The notes under the pieces are model-generated. The model was not told the origin of the DNA, did not search any database, and saw only the letters and a program-made list of their open reading frames with translations. From Chryseobacterium gleum (lineage in GTDB: Bacteria > Bacteroidota > Bacteroidia > Flavobacteriales > Schleiferiaceae), in contig CAMCXO010000009.1 in NCBI GenBank assembly GCA_945883565.1, forward strand, positions 1 to 64,000: a stretch of 64,000 nucleotides of DNA. The letters run 5' to 3'. Positions 43,292 through 52,366 of the stretch are shown in pieces (position 1 is the stretch's first letter; each line of letters begins with the position of its first letter). The position numbers were made by a program, and so were the translations under genes.

Positions 43292-44581
43292 TTACCAACC
43301 GTGGTTTTTGGCATATTCCAGAAAGGTAGATCTAATAATGTTTATGCAGTCTTCCATTTGCTTGTCGTTAATTACGAGAGGAGGTGCAAAACGGATGATG
43401 TTTCCATGTGTGGGTTTGGCCAACAAACCATTGTTTTTAAGTGCCATGCAAAGGTTCCATGCTGTGGGGCTTTCTTCTGTATCATTAATCACCACTGCGT
43501 TTAACAAACCTCGGCCCCTTACCAATCTTATTAGCTTGCATTCTGTTGCCAGCTGGCGCATGCCCAATCTAAAAACCTCGCCCATATGCCGAGCATTATG
43601 GGCTAAACCCTCGTCTTTTACCACTTCTAAAGCCTCTATAGCCACCCGGCTGGCCAGCGGGTTGCCTCCAAAAGTGCTTCCATGCTGACCGGGTTTAATT
43701 ACATACATAATGGCGTCGTCGGCCAAAACCGCCGAAACCGGGTACATTCCTCCCGATAATGCCTTGCCTAAAATTAAGATATCGGGGCGGATAAAGGTGT
43801 TTTCTTGTTGCTCGCAATGGCCCTCGCAGGTGCACGATCCGCAGACGGCCAACAAGCTCCCAGTTCTGGCTATGCCCGTTTGAATTTCGTCGGCCAAAAA
43901 CAGTACTCCTTTTGATTTGCACATTTTGGCGGCTTCTGAAAGGTAGTTGTCATCTGGCGTTACTACCCCTGCTTCGCCTTGAATGGGCTCGACTAAAAAA
44001 CCCGCCACATTGGCATCTTCTAGGGCCAAAGACAGGGCCTCTATATCGTTATAAGGTACTTCTATAAATCCTTCAGAAAAGGGGCCGAAGCCACCTTTAG
44101 ATTGTGGGTCGGACGAGAAAGATACAATGGTTGTGGTTCTTCCATGAAAGTTTTGGCTGCACACCACAATTTGCGCGCACCCTTCTTCTATGCCTTTTAC
44201 ATCATAAGCCCATTTGCGGCAAATTTTAATGGCGGTTTCAACGGCTTCGGCCCCTGTGTTCATGGGCAGAACCTTGTCGTACTTAAAATATTGGGTAATG
44301 TAGGCCGCAAAAGCCCCAAATACATCGTTGTAAAAAGCCCGGGAAGTGAGGGTTAAAGTAGCGGCCTGTTCTTGCAAAACTTTTACCAAACGAGGGTGGC
44401 AATGCCCTTGGTTAACGGCTGAATAAGCGCTTAAAAAATCGTAATAGCGCTTGCCTTCAGGGTCCCACATGTACATGCCTTCGCCCTTAGAAAGCACCAC
44501 CGGCAAGGGGTGGTAGTTATGGGCGCCATATTCGTTTTCGTCGTTTATGGCATCGAGGGTAGAGGCATTGCGCACTTTCAT
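43292..44581 (-). CDS. rocD: Ornithine aminotransferase
   Basis: A 429-residue PLP enzyme that transfers the delta-amino group of ornithine to 2-oxoglutarate, giving glutamate semialdehyde. [20 protein letters not shown] (about 109-128), [20 protein letters not shown] (about 193-212), [16 protein letters not shown] (about 225-240) and [16 protein letters not shown] (about 263-278) with the PLP lysine are class III aminotransferase blocks. A short cysteine-rich insertion, [10 protein letters not shown], sits at about 244-253. Start at ATG 44581, which gives [13 protein letters not shown]; the longer frame has no family match. Confidence 0.92.
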   Translation of the reverse strand: MKVRNASTLDAINDENEYGAHNYHPLPVVLSKGEGMYMWDPEGKRYYDFLSAYSAVNQGHCHPRLVKVLQEQAATLTLTSRAFYNDVFGAFAAYITQYFKYDKVLPMNTGAEAVETAIKICRKWAYDVKGIEEGCAQIVVCSQNFHGRTTTIVSFSSDPQSKGGFGPFSEGFIEVPYNDIEALSLALEDANVAGFLVEPIQGEAGVVTPDDNYLSEAAKMCKSKGVLFLADEIQTGIARTGSLLAVCGSCTCEGHCEQQENTFIRPDILILGKALSGGMYPVSAVLADDAIMYVIKPGQHGSTFGGNPLASRVAIEALEVVKDEGLAHNARHMGEVFRLGMRQLATECKLIRLVRGRGLLNAVVINDTEESPTAWNLCMALKNNGLLAKPTHGNIIRFAPPLVINDKQMEDCINIIRSTFLEYAKNHGW

Positions 44582-44636
44582 AATTTCAAGTTTTGTAAGA
44601 TGCTCAAATTTACGGCAGGCCTTATATTCGGGCATC

Positions 44637-45290
44637 ATGATTGGCGAAGTTGACGAGCTGTATAAACGCATTAAGCAAGGCGAATCTTTAACCCAAGACT
44701 TTAAGTTTGCCATTAACAGTGGGCGAAAGATTGCCATTACCTTATCGGCATTTGCCAATACCTTGGGTGGCTGTATTTTGGTGGGGGTGAAAGACAATGG
44801 GCGCATATCGGGCATTGAGCCCGAAGAAGAAATGCATATGCTGCAAGGTGCTGCTTCGTTGTATTGCCGACCTGCTTTGCAATTGCGTTTTAAAACTGTA
44901 GAAGTAGAAGAGCAGAAAACTGTGCTTATGTGTTTTGTAGAAAAGTGGGTGCACCGCCCAGTACAGGCCCAGTTAGAAGAAGGCTTGTGGAAAGCTTATT
45001 TGAGAATAGAAGATGAAAATGTACTGGCAAATGCTGTGCATCTGGCCTTGTGGAAGCGGGAAGATCTCAAGCAAAAGCTCAGGCCCGACTTTTTAGGGGA
45101 GGCTGAATTGGGTGTATTAAAAACAATGTCGAGCAAACCTGTTTGGGAGCTCAATGCTTTGGTTAAGGCTTCCAAGTTGCCTCGCCAAAAAGCCATTCAT
45201 TTGCTGGCCGATTTTTTATTTTGGGGCTTAATAGATATGCCGCGTATTAATCAAACGTTTGTGTTTAAACTAGCCAACTCCGACTTATAA
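44637..45290 (+). CDS. AlbA_2 (Schlafen-like) domain protein
   Basis: A 217-residue protein. [20 protein letters not shown] (about 20-39) and [20 protein letters not shown] (about 40-59) are the AlbA_2/divergent AAA-4 domain signature of putative DNA- or ATP-binding regulators. The C-terminal 70 residues look like a winged helix ([20 protein letters not shown] region). The ATG at 44637 lies 55 bases from the divergent rocD start, so a shared regulatory region is possible. Function unknown. Confidence 0.8.
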   Translation: MIGEVDELYKRIKQGESLTQDFKFAINSGRKIAITLSAFANTLGGCILVGVKDNGRISGIEPEEEMHMLQGAASLYCRPALQLRFKTVEVEEQKTVLMCFVEKWVHRPVQAQLEEGLWKAYLRIEDENVLANAVHLALWKREDLKQKLRPDFLGEAELGVLKTMSSKPVWELNALVKASKLPRQKAIHLLADFLFWGLIDMPRINQTFVFKLANSDL

Positions 45291-45361
45291 ATTTGTTTAC
45301 TGTTGATTGAAGCTTGTTTTTTTCTCTTTTATTTAATCGTGGTTTATAGGATTAAAGGGTA

Positions 45362-45915
45362 GTTTCCCGCAGATTTCGCAGATTTTCGCGGATGGTGGTT
45401 TCTGCGTGGGTTTGCGGGGCTTTTATTTCCCGCGGATTTCGGGGATTTTCGCGGATGGTGGTCTCTGCGTGGGTTTGCGGGGCTTTTATTTCCCGCAGAT
45501 TTCGGGGATTTTCGCGGATGGTGGTTTCTGCGTGGGCTTGCGGGGCTTTTATTTCCCGCAGATTTCGCAGATTTTCGCGGATGGTGGTCTCTGCGTGGGT
45601 TTGCGGGGCTTTTATTTCCCGCGGATTTCGGGGATTTTCGCGGATGGTGGTCTCTGCGTGGGTCTGGGGGCTTTTATTTCCCGCAGATTTCGCAGATTTC
45701 GCAGATTTTCGCGGATGGTGGTTTCTGCGTGGGTTTGCGGGGCTTTTATTTCCCGCGGATTTTGGGGATTGTTGTGGATGGTGGTCTCTGCGTGGGTTTG
45801 CGGGGCTTTATTTCCCGCGGATTTCGGGGATTTTCGCGGATGTTGGTTTGAGGCGGCTGTGGGCTTTTTGCTTTAATTGCTGGCGCGTGTTGTGGTTTGA
45901 GGGTGTTGATTGGGT
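45362..45915. repeat. 63-bp tandem repeat array with conserved tail
   Basis: Eight units of about 63 bp, each starting TTCCCGC(A/G)GATTTCG, containing TTTTCGCGGATGGTGGT and TCTGCGTGGGTTTGCGGGGC. Unit 5 is 62 bp, unit 6 is expanded to 72 by an extra ATTTCGCAG. Unit 8 runs into a unique tail ending TTGATTGGGT at 45915. The last 72 bases (45844-45915) recur exactly at 50652-50723. Because 63 is a multiple of three, stop-free frames of about 180 residues appear but show no protein-like features. Confidence 0.9.
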
Positions 45916-46428
45916 GATTCCTAAAGTTCTGGTCTCTAATTAATTCTTTCAATACCCGAACATAAGTTTGCCGCACATGCAATTGTGCATCTCGACTATC
46001 TCTTCATATTTCTTAATGATTTTGTTTTGCATTTTGCGGGCTGTTGGAAAGGTGATGTTTTTTTCCTGCACGGTAGTGCCAACGCTTACATGGTCATTAT
46101 CTTTATCCTTACCATTCACACGAATGCTCTCTTGTAAGATCAATTCCACGTCTTTTTCGCCAATGCTTTTTCTGAAGTGCGAAAGTTCTAAAGTTTCGCA
46201 AGGCTGGCCGCAGACAAAGCTTGTTTTTCCGCAGAAATATTGGCAGTAGATGTTATCTCTACATAGCTCTACCACGCTTTCGTCAGAGATGTTGCGAATG
46301 TGTTTTAGTGTCAATAGTCCAACCATCAAGTAAATAGACTTGGATGGACGACCATAATTTAGTCAATTCAGGTGACGGAAGGCATTATCAAACAGCCCCC
46401 AGTCTATCTGACTGGCCAAAATAAAAAC
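45905..46428 (-). pseudogene. Decayed IS5-type transposase remnant
   Basis: Minus-strand fragments of a transposase N-terminal half. LASQIDWGLFDNAFRHLN lies upstream of an in-frame TGA, then NYGRPSKSIYLMVGLLTLKH continues the same frame, followed by HFRKSIGEKDVELIL and VQEKNITFPTARKMQNK (known Bacteroidota IS5-like transposase words with the DxDTTVQEKNIT-type motif, here GTTVQEKN, so an expected Asp is lost). The frame then shifts by one and reads RQTYVRVLKELIRDQNFRNHP before homology ends at the 63-bp array. The C-terminal half with catalytic residues is absent. No inverted ends were identified. Confidence 0.8.
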
Positions 46429-46812
46429 TGAATGTTTTTGGTTTAGGGTACTCTCAAATTAAAAGAACAAACTAGCTTGATTCTGTGCTTTTTTACTTTG
46501 CTAACATTTGTCTGCTTTTGCAAGTTTTACTGGCTAAAGATAGCTAATCGTGCAGAAAAATCAGCAGAGAAAACAATTCATTATATTGATATTCAATACA
46601 TTAATGTTTCTTAAGGCTTGACTAGATAACTTATACGATTATAAGACACCTTTTATATGCACTTATTCCATTTAATTAATAGAAATGAAATTTAGGCCTT
46701 TTGACCCATACTTGATAAAGTATTACTTTGTAATAGTTATTTTCAGAATTCTTTGTTCCTTTAGCTCGAATAGTAACGATGCAAGCTTTATTTTAAAATT
46801 AAATAATGTTTT
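46429..46812. other. AT-rich intergenic stretch
   Basis: 384 bases with no gene. Marked AT enrichment compared with the rest of the window. No clear TAnnTTTG plus TTTG pair was found; TATTACTTTG near 46721 comes close to a -7 box. It probably contains the promoter of the DUF2339 gene. Confidence 0.5.
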
Positions 46813-49179
46813 ATGGCCGAGCCTAACTCTAATGTTAACCAGCTACTAAATAAATTGGAACTTCTGGCTGAAAAACAATTTGAGATTTCCAGAGAAATAA
46901 GCCAATTGCGAAAAGAAATTGATCAACTTAGAAAACCTCAAAAACAAAGCACTATTGAAAACGAGGGGATTATACTAAACAAAACCTTCAGCACTTCAGA
47001 GACCGAGTTTAAAAACGAGATAGACTTTAAACCAAATACTTCTAGCCAAACTGCCTCAAAAACGCCTGCCTCAGAGCAAAGCAACTTTGCATCGGGTAAA
47101 CAGCAAGTAGAAAAATCGGATTTAGAGAAATTCATTGGTGAGAACTTAATCAACAAATTAGGAATTGCGATTACCATTATTGGAGTGGCGATTGGCGCAA
47201 AATATTCGATTGATAACGAATTGATTAGCCCATTAACCAGAATCATTCTTGGTTATTTAGTTGGATTGGTGTTGTTGGGTTTTGGCTTTGGCTTCAAGAG
47301 TAAGTATCCCAGTTACAGTGCGGTATTGGTTAGTGGGGCCATGACCATAATGTATTTTATCACCTTTTTCGCCTATCAATTTTACCAATTGATTCCTTTA
47401 GGATTGTCTTTTTCTTTAATGACTTTGCTTACTGTTTTTACGGTTGTAGCGGCTTTGAATTATAACAGAGAATTTATTGCACAACTTGGTTTGGTAGGTG
47501 CCTATGCTGTTCCTTTTTTACTTGGCAATGGTTCGGGCGAGGCTCAAATACTTTTCGGATACATCATTGTTATCAACGTTGGTATTTTGGTTATTTCTTT
47601 TAAAAATAATTGGAAGCTTCTGAATTACATTTCGTTTGGTTTTACTTGGATCATATTTATATCGTGGTTTATTTCACGGTATAAAACTCCAGAAAGCGAT
47701 GAGCTGGCTTTCATTTTTGTTGCACTTTTCTTTACTAAGTTTTATTTTAATAGTTTAGCTCCAAAATTTATTAGAAAAGAAAACTTTGCCGTTGATGATA
47801 TTCTGCAGATATTACTTAATTCATTGCTTTTTTTTAGTATTGGTTATATTGTTCTTGGCAATAATACTATTGGCAAGCAGTTTTTAGGGATATTTACTTT
47901 GGCCAATTCCGTCATGCATTTTGTAGTTGGTCTTTTGGTTTACAGACAGAAACACCTAGATAGAAACATTTATTTTTTTATATCGAGCTTAGTGATTGTA
48001 TTTGTTACTATCGCGGTTCCAATTCAATTAAATGGAAATTGGGTTACTTTATTGTGGGTTGTTGAGGCTTCGTTTTTATTCTGGTTGGGAAGAACGAAGA
48101 ATGTTCCATTTTTTGAAAAGATTTCTCTTCCACTTATGCTTTTTGCCTTTGCGAGTCTATTCTATAAATATCTTTATGATTATTTCCCATACAGTTCATT
48201 ACCTTCCACAAATCGTCAACCAATCTTTTTAAATGAGAACTTTCTAACAGCTCTGATATTTATAGTTATATTTATTTTAGTTAATATTTTAAATAGCAAA
48301 AAGCATGCTGCTTCGACTCACTATAAATCAAGAACAGTATATAGAGTGATACAATTTATTATTCCCTCTATTCTAATAATTGTTGCTTATTGGGCTTTTA
48401 GAGTTGAAATTGAGGTTTATTGGGCCCAGTTGTATAATAGTTCAGAGATCAAGATTTTTGGAAATGATGATGAATACTTTTATCAAAGGAATTATGACCT
48501 TAAAGGTTTTCGTGTAATTTGGGTGCTTGGTTATACAATGTTCTTTTTCACTTTATTGTCTATTATTAATTTGAGAAAAATTAAGAGTTTACGATTAATG
48601 AGGGTGACCTCTTTTTTAATGGCAGTAACTTTGGTGGTATTTTTAGTTCAAGGTCTTTCAATTTTGGGCAGTTTACGAGAAAGTTATCTGGAGCAAACGC
48701 TTTCACAATACTTTGAAAGAGGGATTATTAATCTTTGGATAAGGTATATAGCATTCACATTATTAGCGGTAATGATTTATAGCTTTTATTTGAGTTTAAA
48801 GAAATGGATAGTAAGCAAAAGTGTTAAGGTGATATTTGAGTTGTTATTGTGCGCCATTGTTCTTTGGATTTTAAGCGATGAATTGATGAATTGGTTGAAT
48901 ATTATTGGGATAGAACAAGCGGGTAAATTGGGATTAAGTATTTTATGGGGAATCTATTCTTTATCTTTAATCATCTATGGAATTTGGAAGAAGAATAAGG
49001 CCGTTCGTATTGGCGCTTTTGTTTTGTTTGGCGTTACCTTGGTTAAGCTATTTGTTTACGACTTGATTCACCTAAATACCTTAGCAAGAACAGGAGTGTT
49101 TGTTGCATTAGGAGTCTTACTTTTGGTGATTTCCTTTTTGTACAATAAATATAAGTATCTAATGTCGAGCGATGATTAA
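46813..49179 (+). CDS. DUF2339 polytopic membrane protein
   Basis: A 788-residue integral membrane protein. The N-terminal 45 residues form a coiled coil (LLNKLELLAEKQFEISREIS and on), then a polar linker to about 112, followed by more than 20 predicted hydrophobic segments. KFIGENLINKLGIAITIIGV (about 113-132) is the typical DUF2339 entry to the membrane part. The family has no established activity. The downstream DUF3999 gene overlaps by 8 nt, and the pairing of these two families recurs in other bacteria. The gene is more AT-rich than the housekeeping regions. Confidence 0.85.
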   Translation: MAEPNSNVNQLLNKLELLAEKQFEISREISQLRKEIDQLRKPQKQSTIENEGIILNKTFSTSETEFKNEIDFKPNTSSQTASKTPASEQSNFASGKQQVEKSDLEKFIGENLINKLGIAITIIGVAIGAKYSIDNELISPLTRIILGYLVGLVLLGFGFGFKSKYPSYSAVLVSGAMTIMYFITFFAYQFYQLIPLGLSFSLMTLLTVFTVVAALNYNREFIAQLGLVGAYAVPFLLGNGSGEAQILFGYIIVINVGILVISFKNNWKLLNYISFGFTWIIFISWFISRYKTPESDELAFIFVALFFTKFYFNSLAPKFIRKENFAVDDILQILLNSLLFFSIGYIVLGNNTIGKQFLGIFTLANSVMHFVVGLLVYRQKHLDRNIYFFISSLVIVFVTIAVPIQLNGNWVTLLWVVEASFLFWLGRTKNVPFFEKISLPLMLFAFASLFYKYLYDYFPYSSLPSTNRQPIFLNENFLTALIFIVIFILVNILNSKKHAASTHYKSRTVYRVIQFIIPSILIIVAYWAFRVEIEVYWAQLYNSSEIKIFGNDDEYFYQRNYDLKGFRVIWVLGYTMFFFTLLSIINLRKIKSLRLMRVTSFLMAVTLVVFLVQGLSILGSLRESYLEQTLSQYFERGIINLWIRYIAFTLLAVMIYSFYLSLKKWIVSKSVKVIFELLLCAIVLWILSDELMNWLNIIGIEQAGKLGLSILWGIYSLSLIIYGIWKKNKAVRIGAFVLFGVTLVKLFVYDLIHLNTLARTGVFVALGVLLLVISFLYNKYKYLMSSDD

Positions 49180-50413
49180 CATGATTAGGTTATTGGGAGT
49201 TTTTTGTTTTCTTTTTAGTTTATTGGCTTTTGGGCAAATGAACGAGTATGGATTTAAGCGTGAATTAAAAGGTGTTTCTGATACGTGGCACAGTGTTGAA
49301 CTTCCGGATAGTATTTTTAGAAATGTTTCAGGAAGTCTTAGCGATATTCGAATATTAGGCATAACCCCCAATCATGATACAATAGAAGTACCATATGTGC
49401 TCCAGTTGTCGACTAATAAAGCCTTTCAGCGTCCCGTTGTATTTAGGTTTTTAAATTATTCATATAATCAGCTCGGCCATTTTTTCACTTTGGAAACTTC
49501 TACAAATGAGTTAATCAGTGAAATAGCTTTTGATTTCGAACAGAAAAATTATGATTGGAAAGTAAGGCTTGAAGGCAGTCAAGATCAAATTGATTGGTTT
49601 ACTATTCTCGACAATGAGCGAATTTTAAGCATACGTAACGAAGACGTAGACTTTCAGTTTAATGATTTAACGTTTTCAAGTTCAAATTATCGATATTATA
49701 GACTGCTGGTACAGAGCCGAGAAAGACCAAAATTGAAAAGCGCAAGCTTAAAAAGGACTCAAAGTCTAAATGCGAAACTAAAATCCTATAATGTTCAACA
49801 TTTGGAGATAATAGAGAATGCGCGTCTTAAACAAACTGAAGTTTACTTAGAGCTGCGAATGCCGGTTCCTTTGAGCTACGTGAATATTGAAGTTAAGGAC
49901 GATTTTGATTATTACCGTCCTATTGATATTAAGTATTTAAAAGACAGTGTTAAAAGCGATAAAGGTTGGGTTTTTAACTATTCTACTTTGACCACCGGAA
50001 TTCTGAATTCTTTTGAAAGTAAACCCTTTGAATTTGCCTCTACCACGGTGGAAAAACTTAAGATTACTATTTATAATCAAGACAATCAGCCTTTGTCTAT
50101 CGGTGGAATTGCATTATTGGGCGAGGTTCATATATTGAAAGCGAGATTTACAGAGGCAGCGACTTATTACTTGGTTTATGGAAGAGATGACGATGTACGC
50201 CCCTCGTATGATTTAAGCCATTTTGAGAGCAACATCCCGAATGCCACCACCAAGTTGGTGCTAGGGCCTGAAATGCTTATTAACGGGGAAGAAGTGTCAG
50301 TTAATGCTCCGCTTTTCAAGCACAAAATATGGCTTTGGCTTGTAATGGGTTTCATTGCTGTGGTGATGGTTTGGTCAACATTTAAGATGATAAAGAAAGC
50401 AAGTGTTGAATGA
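49172..50413 (+). CDS. DUF3999 family protein
   Basis: A 413-residue exported protein. Signal peptide at residues 1-21 (ends LLAFGQ). The bulk is beta-rich, with discoidin-like (galactose-binding) repeats: FFTLETSTNELISEIAFDFE and VRLEGSQDQIDWFTI (about 129-143). One C-terminal membrane helix (about 387-406, KIWLWLVMGFIAVVMVW). It probably faces the periplasm and is held by this helix, working with the DUF2339 protein. Function unknown. ATG 49172 used; ATG 49181 is possible. Confidence 0.8.
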   Translation: MINMIRLLGVFCFLFSLLAFGQMNEYGFKRELKGVSDTWHSVELPDSIFRNVSGSLSDIRILGITPNHDTIEVPYVLQLSTNKAFQRPVVFRFLNYSYNQLGHFFTLETSTNELISEIAFDFEQKNYDWKVRLEGSQDQIDWFTILDNERILSIRNEDVDFQFNDLTFSSSNYRYYRLLVQSRERPKLKSASLKRTQSLNAKLKSYNVQHLEIIENARLKQTEVYLELRMPVPLSYVNIEVKDDFDYYRPIDIKYLKDSVKSDKGWVFNYSTLTTGILNSFESKPFEFASTTVEKLKITIYNQDNQPLSIGGIALLGEVHILKARFTEAATYYLVYGRDDDVRPSYDLSHFESNIPNATTKLVLGPEMLINGEEVSVNAPLFKHKIWLWLVMGFIAVVMVWSTFKMIKKASVE

Positions 50414-50576
50414 ATTTGAAAGTCAGCATTTTAACTATGAAAGGATGGATTGCTTTTAAGATTAAAAACGCACTCTTAGTTTAATGGAAATAGGTTAAAG
50501 TGTCAGACTATCTTAGAAAACATAGGTTTTAGCTGCTCGCAAAAGTCGATATAATAGGGTTTTTAAAGGAAGGGAT

Positions 50577-50723
50577 TGTCGCGGATGGTGGTTTCTGCGT
50601 GGGTTTGCGGGGCTTTTATTTCCCGCAGATTTCGGGGATTGTTGTGGATGGTGGTTTGAGGCGGCTGTGGGCTTTTTGCTTTAATTGCTGGCGCGTGTTG
50701 TGGTTTGAGGGTGTTGATTGGGT
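50577..50723. repeat. Second copy of the 63-bp-type repeat and its tail
   Basis: One and a half units of the repeat (GCGGATGGTGGTTTCTGCGT onward, TTCCCGCAGATTTCGGGG) followed by the tail. Bases 50652-50723 are identical to 45844-45915. The tail ends exactly at the stop codon of the HxlR gene. Confidence 0.9.
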
Positions 50724-51169
50724 TATTTCATCCGAAACGGGGCCCATTTTTTGCGGTAGTTTTCAACCAAGGATTCGGCAAAAATGGCTTTGTTGTTGCG
50801 CATATTTTGTATGCCTTCGCCATTTGCCAGGGTAGGGTGCAACGTTCTTAAATGCCCATCGCTCCATAAAGCGAGCTCGATTAACATGGGTGCCAAGGCC
50901 AGGCTTTTATCGGTTAAGAGATAAAGGTTTGTTTTTTTATTATCGGGTCGTTGGGTTTTGTGTACCATTCCCATTTCTTCCAAAAACTTCAGCTTTACTG
51001 TTAGGATATTGGTGGCTATGGCTTCATCGCTGTCTGTAAAATCTTTAAATGTGACCTTGTCTTCAATAAGCATCTGCTTTACAATCACCAAGATCCACTT
51101 ATCGCCTAAAATGTCTAAAGCAGAAGTAAAAGGGCAGTTGCAGCGAAATTCATGATTGGTTGACGACAT
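50723..51169 (-). CDS. HxlR family transcriptional regulator
   Basis: A 148-residue winged-helix regulator. FRCNCPFTSALDILGDKWIL near residues 8-27 is the HxlR opening, with the conserved cysteine and DKW. FKDFTDSDEAIATNILTVKL (about 45-64) is the recognition region and YLLTDKSLALAPML (about 88-101) the wing and dimer part. Cys10 and Cys12 could sense oxidants or electrophiles, as in HypR-like members (inference). Start at ATG 51169; a longer frame crosses the operator sites. It is divergent from the SnoaL lipoprotein gene. Confidence 0.88.
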   Translation of the reverse strand: MSSTNHEFRCNCPFTSALDILGDKWILVIVKQMLIEDKVTFKDFTDSDEAIATNILTVKLKFLEEMGMVHKTQRPDNKKTNLYLLTDKSLALAPMLIELALWSDGHLRTLHPTLANGEGIQNMRNNKAIFAESLVENYRKKWAPFRMK

Positions 51170-51193
51170 TGCTTGGGGTAGGATTAAAAAAAC

Positions 51194-51271
51194 ACTTGCA
51201 AAACAAAAGTTTCCCTTCAAATTGCTTGCGTAACACAAGTAATTGAATACATTTGCTTGCGAAACAAAAGT
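51194..51271. promoter_or_regulatory. Three operator-like repeats between hxlR-type gene and SnoaL gene
   Basis: Three 17-bp sites, ACTTGCAAAACAAAAGT (51194-51210), GCTTGCGTAACACAAGT (51224-51240) and GCTTGCGAAACAAAAGT (51255-51271), start 30 and 31 bases apart, roughly three helical turns. Each is an imperfect palindrome (CTTG...CAAG or CTT...AAG). Sites 2 and 3 overlap the SnoaL promoter. They are the natural candidates for binding by the divergent HxlR regulator. Confidence 0.7.
51226..51255 (+). promoter_or_regulatory. Promoter of SnoaL lipoprotein gene
   Basis: TTG (51226-51228), 19-nt spacer, TACATTTG (51248-51255): consensus Bacteroidota promoter. The -33 box lies within operator-like site 2, and the -7 box touches site 3. 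Confidence 0.75.
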
Positions 51272-51284
51272 AAAAAAACATTCA

Positions 51285-52175
51285 ATGGTGCAACAAACTC
51301 TCTCTGTATTGCTTTTCACAGGCCTTCTCGCTTCCTGTGGCGGCAGTGAAACTAAAACAATAAGCGAGCTTAATCCAACTCAAACTTCAAACATGAGCAA
51401 GAAAGAAATTGTAGGCACTTTTTTGGGTGCGGTGGCCAAACAAGACGTTGAAACTATGCGCAAAATGGCAAATGCGGACTACATTCAGCACAATCCGTTC
51501 GTTCCAACAGGATTAGAGCCGTTTATAGGGTTATTGCCTGTTTTAAAAGAACATGGAACTTATGCCGAAAACGTGCGAATGTTTCAAGATGGTGACTTTG
51601 TGTTTATGCACAACATATGGAGAAACGCCAAACCTTTTGGGGCTGATGAAATGGTGGCTTTTGACATTATTCGTGTAGATGAAAACGGAAAAGTAGCCGA
51701 GCATTGGGATGCCATGACGGTTCTGGCAACCGAAACTGCCAGCGGAAGAACGCAAACCGACGGGCCCGTGACCGCAGAGGACCTAGATAAAACCGAAGTG
51801 AACAAAGCCTTGGCGGTGGCCCTGATTGAAGATGTGTTGATGGGCAAAAACCCTGGTAAAATCGCCGAGTACATCAGCACCGAACAATATAATCAACACA
51901 ATCCGGGTATAAAAGATGGGTTGGGTGGTATTGTGGAAGCGGTTGAATACCTTACTTCACAGAACAATATGTTTAAGTATACCAAAATCCACAAAGTATT
52001 GGGTGAAGGGAATTTCGTGCTGACGGTGAGCGAGGGTGAATGGAGTGGTAAAACGCAGGTGTTCTATGACTTGTTCCGAATGAAAGAGGGTAAAATTGTT
52101 GAGCACTGGGATGTGATCCAGCCGATTCCGACCGAAGGTTTGGCCAACACGAATGGAATGTTCGGAGGATTTTAA
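51285..52175 (+). CDS. Lipoprotein with two SnoaL-like domains
   Basis: A 296-residue exported protein. Residues 1-18 are a lipoprotein signal (LLFTGLLASC, cysteine at 18). Two tandem SnoaL-like (NTF2 fold) domains follow: ADYIQHNPFVPTGLEPF with VAEHWDAM (about 50-145), and EQYNQHNPGIKDGLGG with KIVEHWDVIQP (about 190-285). The QHNP...HWD pattern occurs in both, so the protein arose by internal duplication. Such domains bind or convert small molecules. Start at ATG 51285; an upstream frame overlaps the promoter. Control by the divergent HxlR protein is likely. Confidence 0.85.
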   Translation: MVQQTLSVLLFTGLLASCGGSETKTISELNPTQTSNMSKKEIVGTFLGAVAKQDVETMRKMANADYIQHNPFVPTGLEPFIGLLPVLKEHGTYAENVRMFQDGDFVFMHNIWRNAKPFGADEMVAFDIIRVDENGKVAEHWDAMTVLATETASGRTQTDGPVTAEDLDKTEVNKALAVALIEDVLMGKNPGKIAEYISTEQYNQHNPGIKDGLGGIVEAVEYLTSQNNMFKYTKIHKVLGEGNFVLTVSEGEWSGKTQVFYDLFRMKEGKIVEHWDVIQPIPTEGLANTNGMFGGF

Positions 52176-52201
52176 TTATCTGTTTAAAAAAAAGAGACTG
52201 C

Positions 52202-52366
52202 ATGTCGCCCAATACCATTTCAACTATCGCCTTTGTTTTGTGTATGATACCGGGTATTTTGCACTCGATAGAGGTGGCTTTTCCCATGCTAGCGCGATTA
52301 ATAGTGAACTATGTGCTTCCATTTTTTGAACCCGGATTGCCAAAGGGTGTATCAAATAACGGCTAA
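52202..52366 (+). CDS. Possible small membrane protein
   Basis: A 54-residue ORF (ATG 52202 to TAA 52364-52366). Residues 5-43 are hydrophobic with proline breaks (ISTIAFVLCMIPGIL, then LARLIVNYVLPFF), consistent with one or two membrane segments. No family recognised. It lies 26 bases after the SnoaL gene on the same strand. It might equally be chance coding in an intergenic region; competing minus-strand frames are present and look no better. Confidence 0.3.
   Translation: MSPNTISTIAFVLCMIPGILHSIEVAFPMLARLIVNYVLPFFEPGLPKGVSNNG

Noticed and set aside
44582-44815. Long N-terminal extension of ornithine aminotransferase
   Set aside because: The 78 extra codons are antisense to the AlbA_2 gene, and the family start is at 44581.
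45362-45860. CRISPR array
   Set aside because: Units are contiguous with no unique spacers, and no cas genes are present.
45392-45943. 183-residue protein over the 63-bp array
   Set aside because: The frame is open only because the unit is a multiple of three. Two frames are open together, and neither has start signals or protein-like composition.
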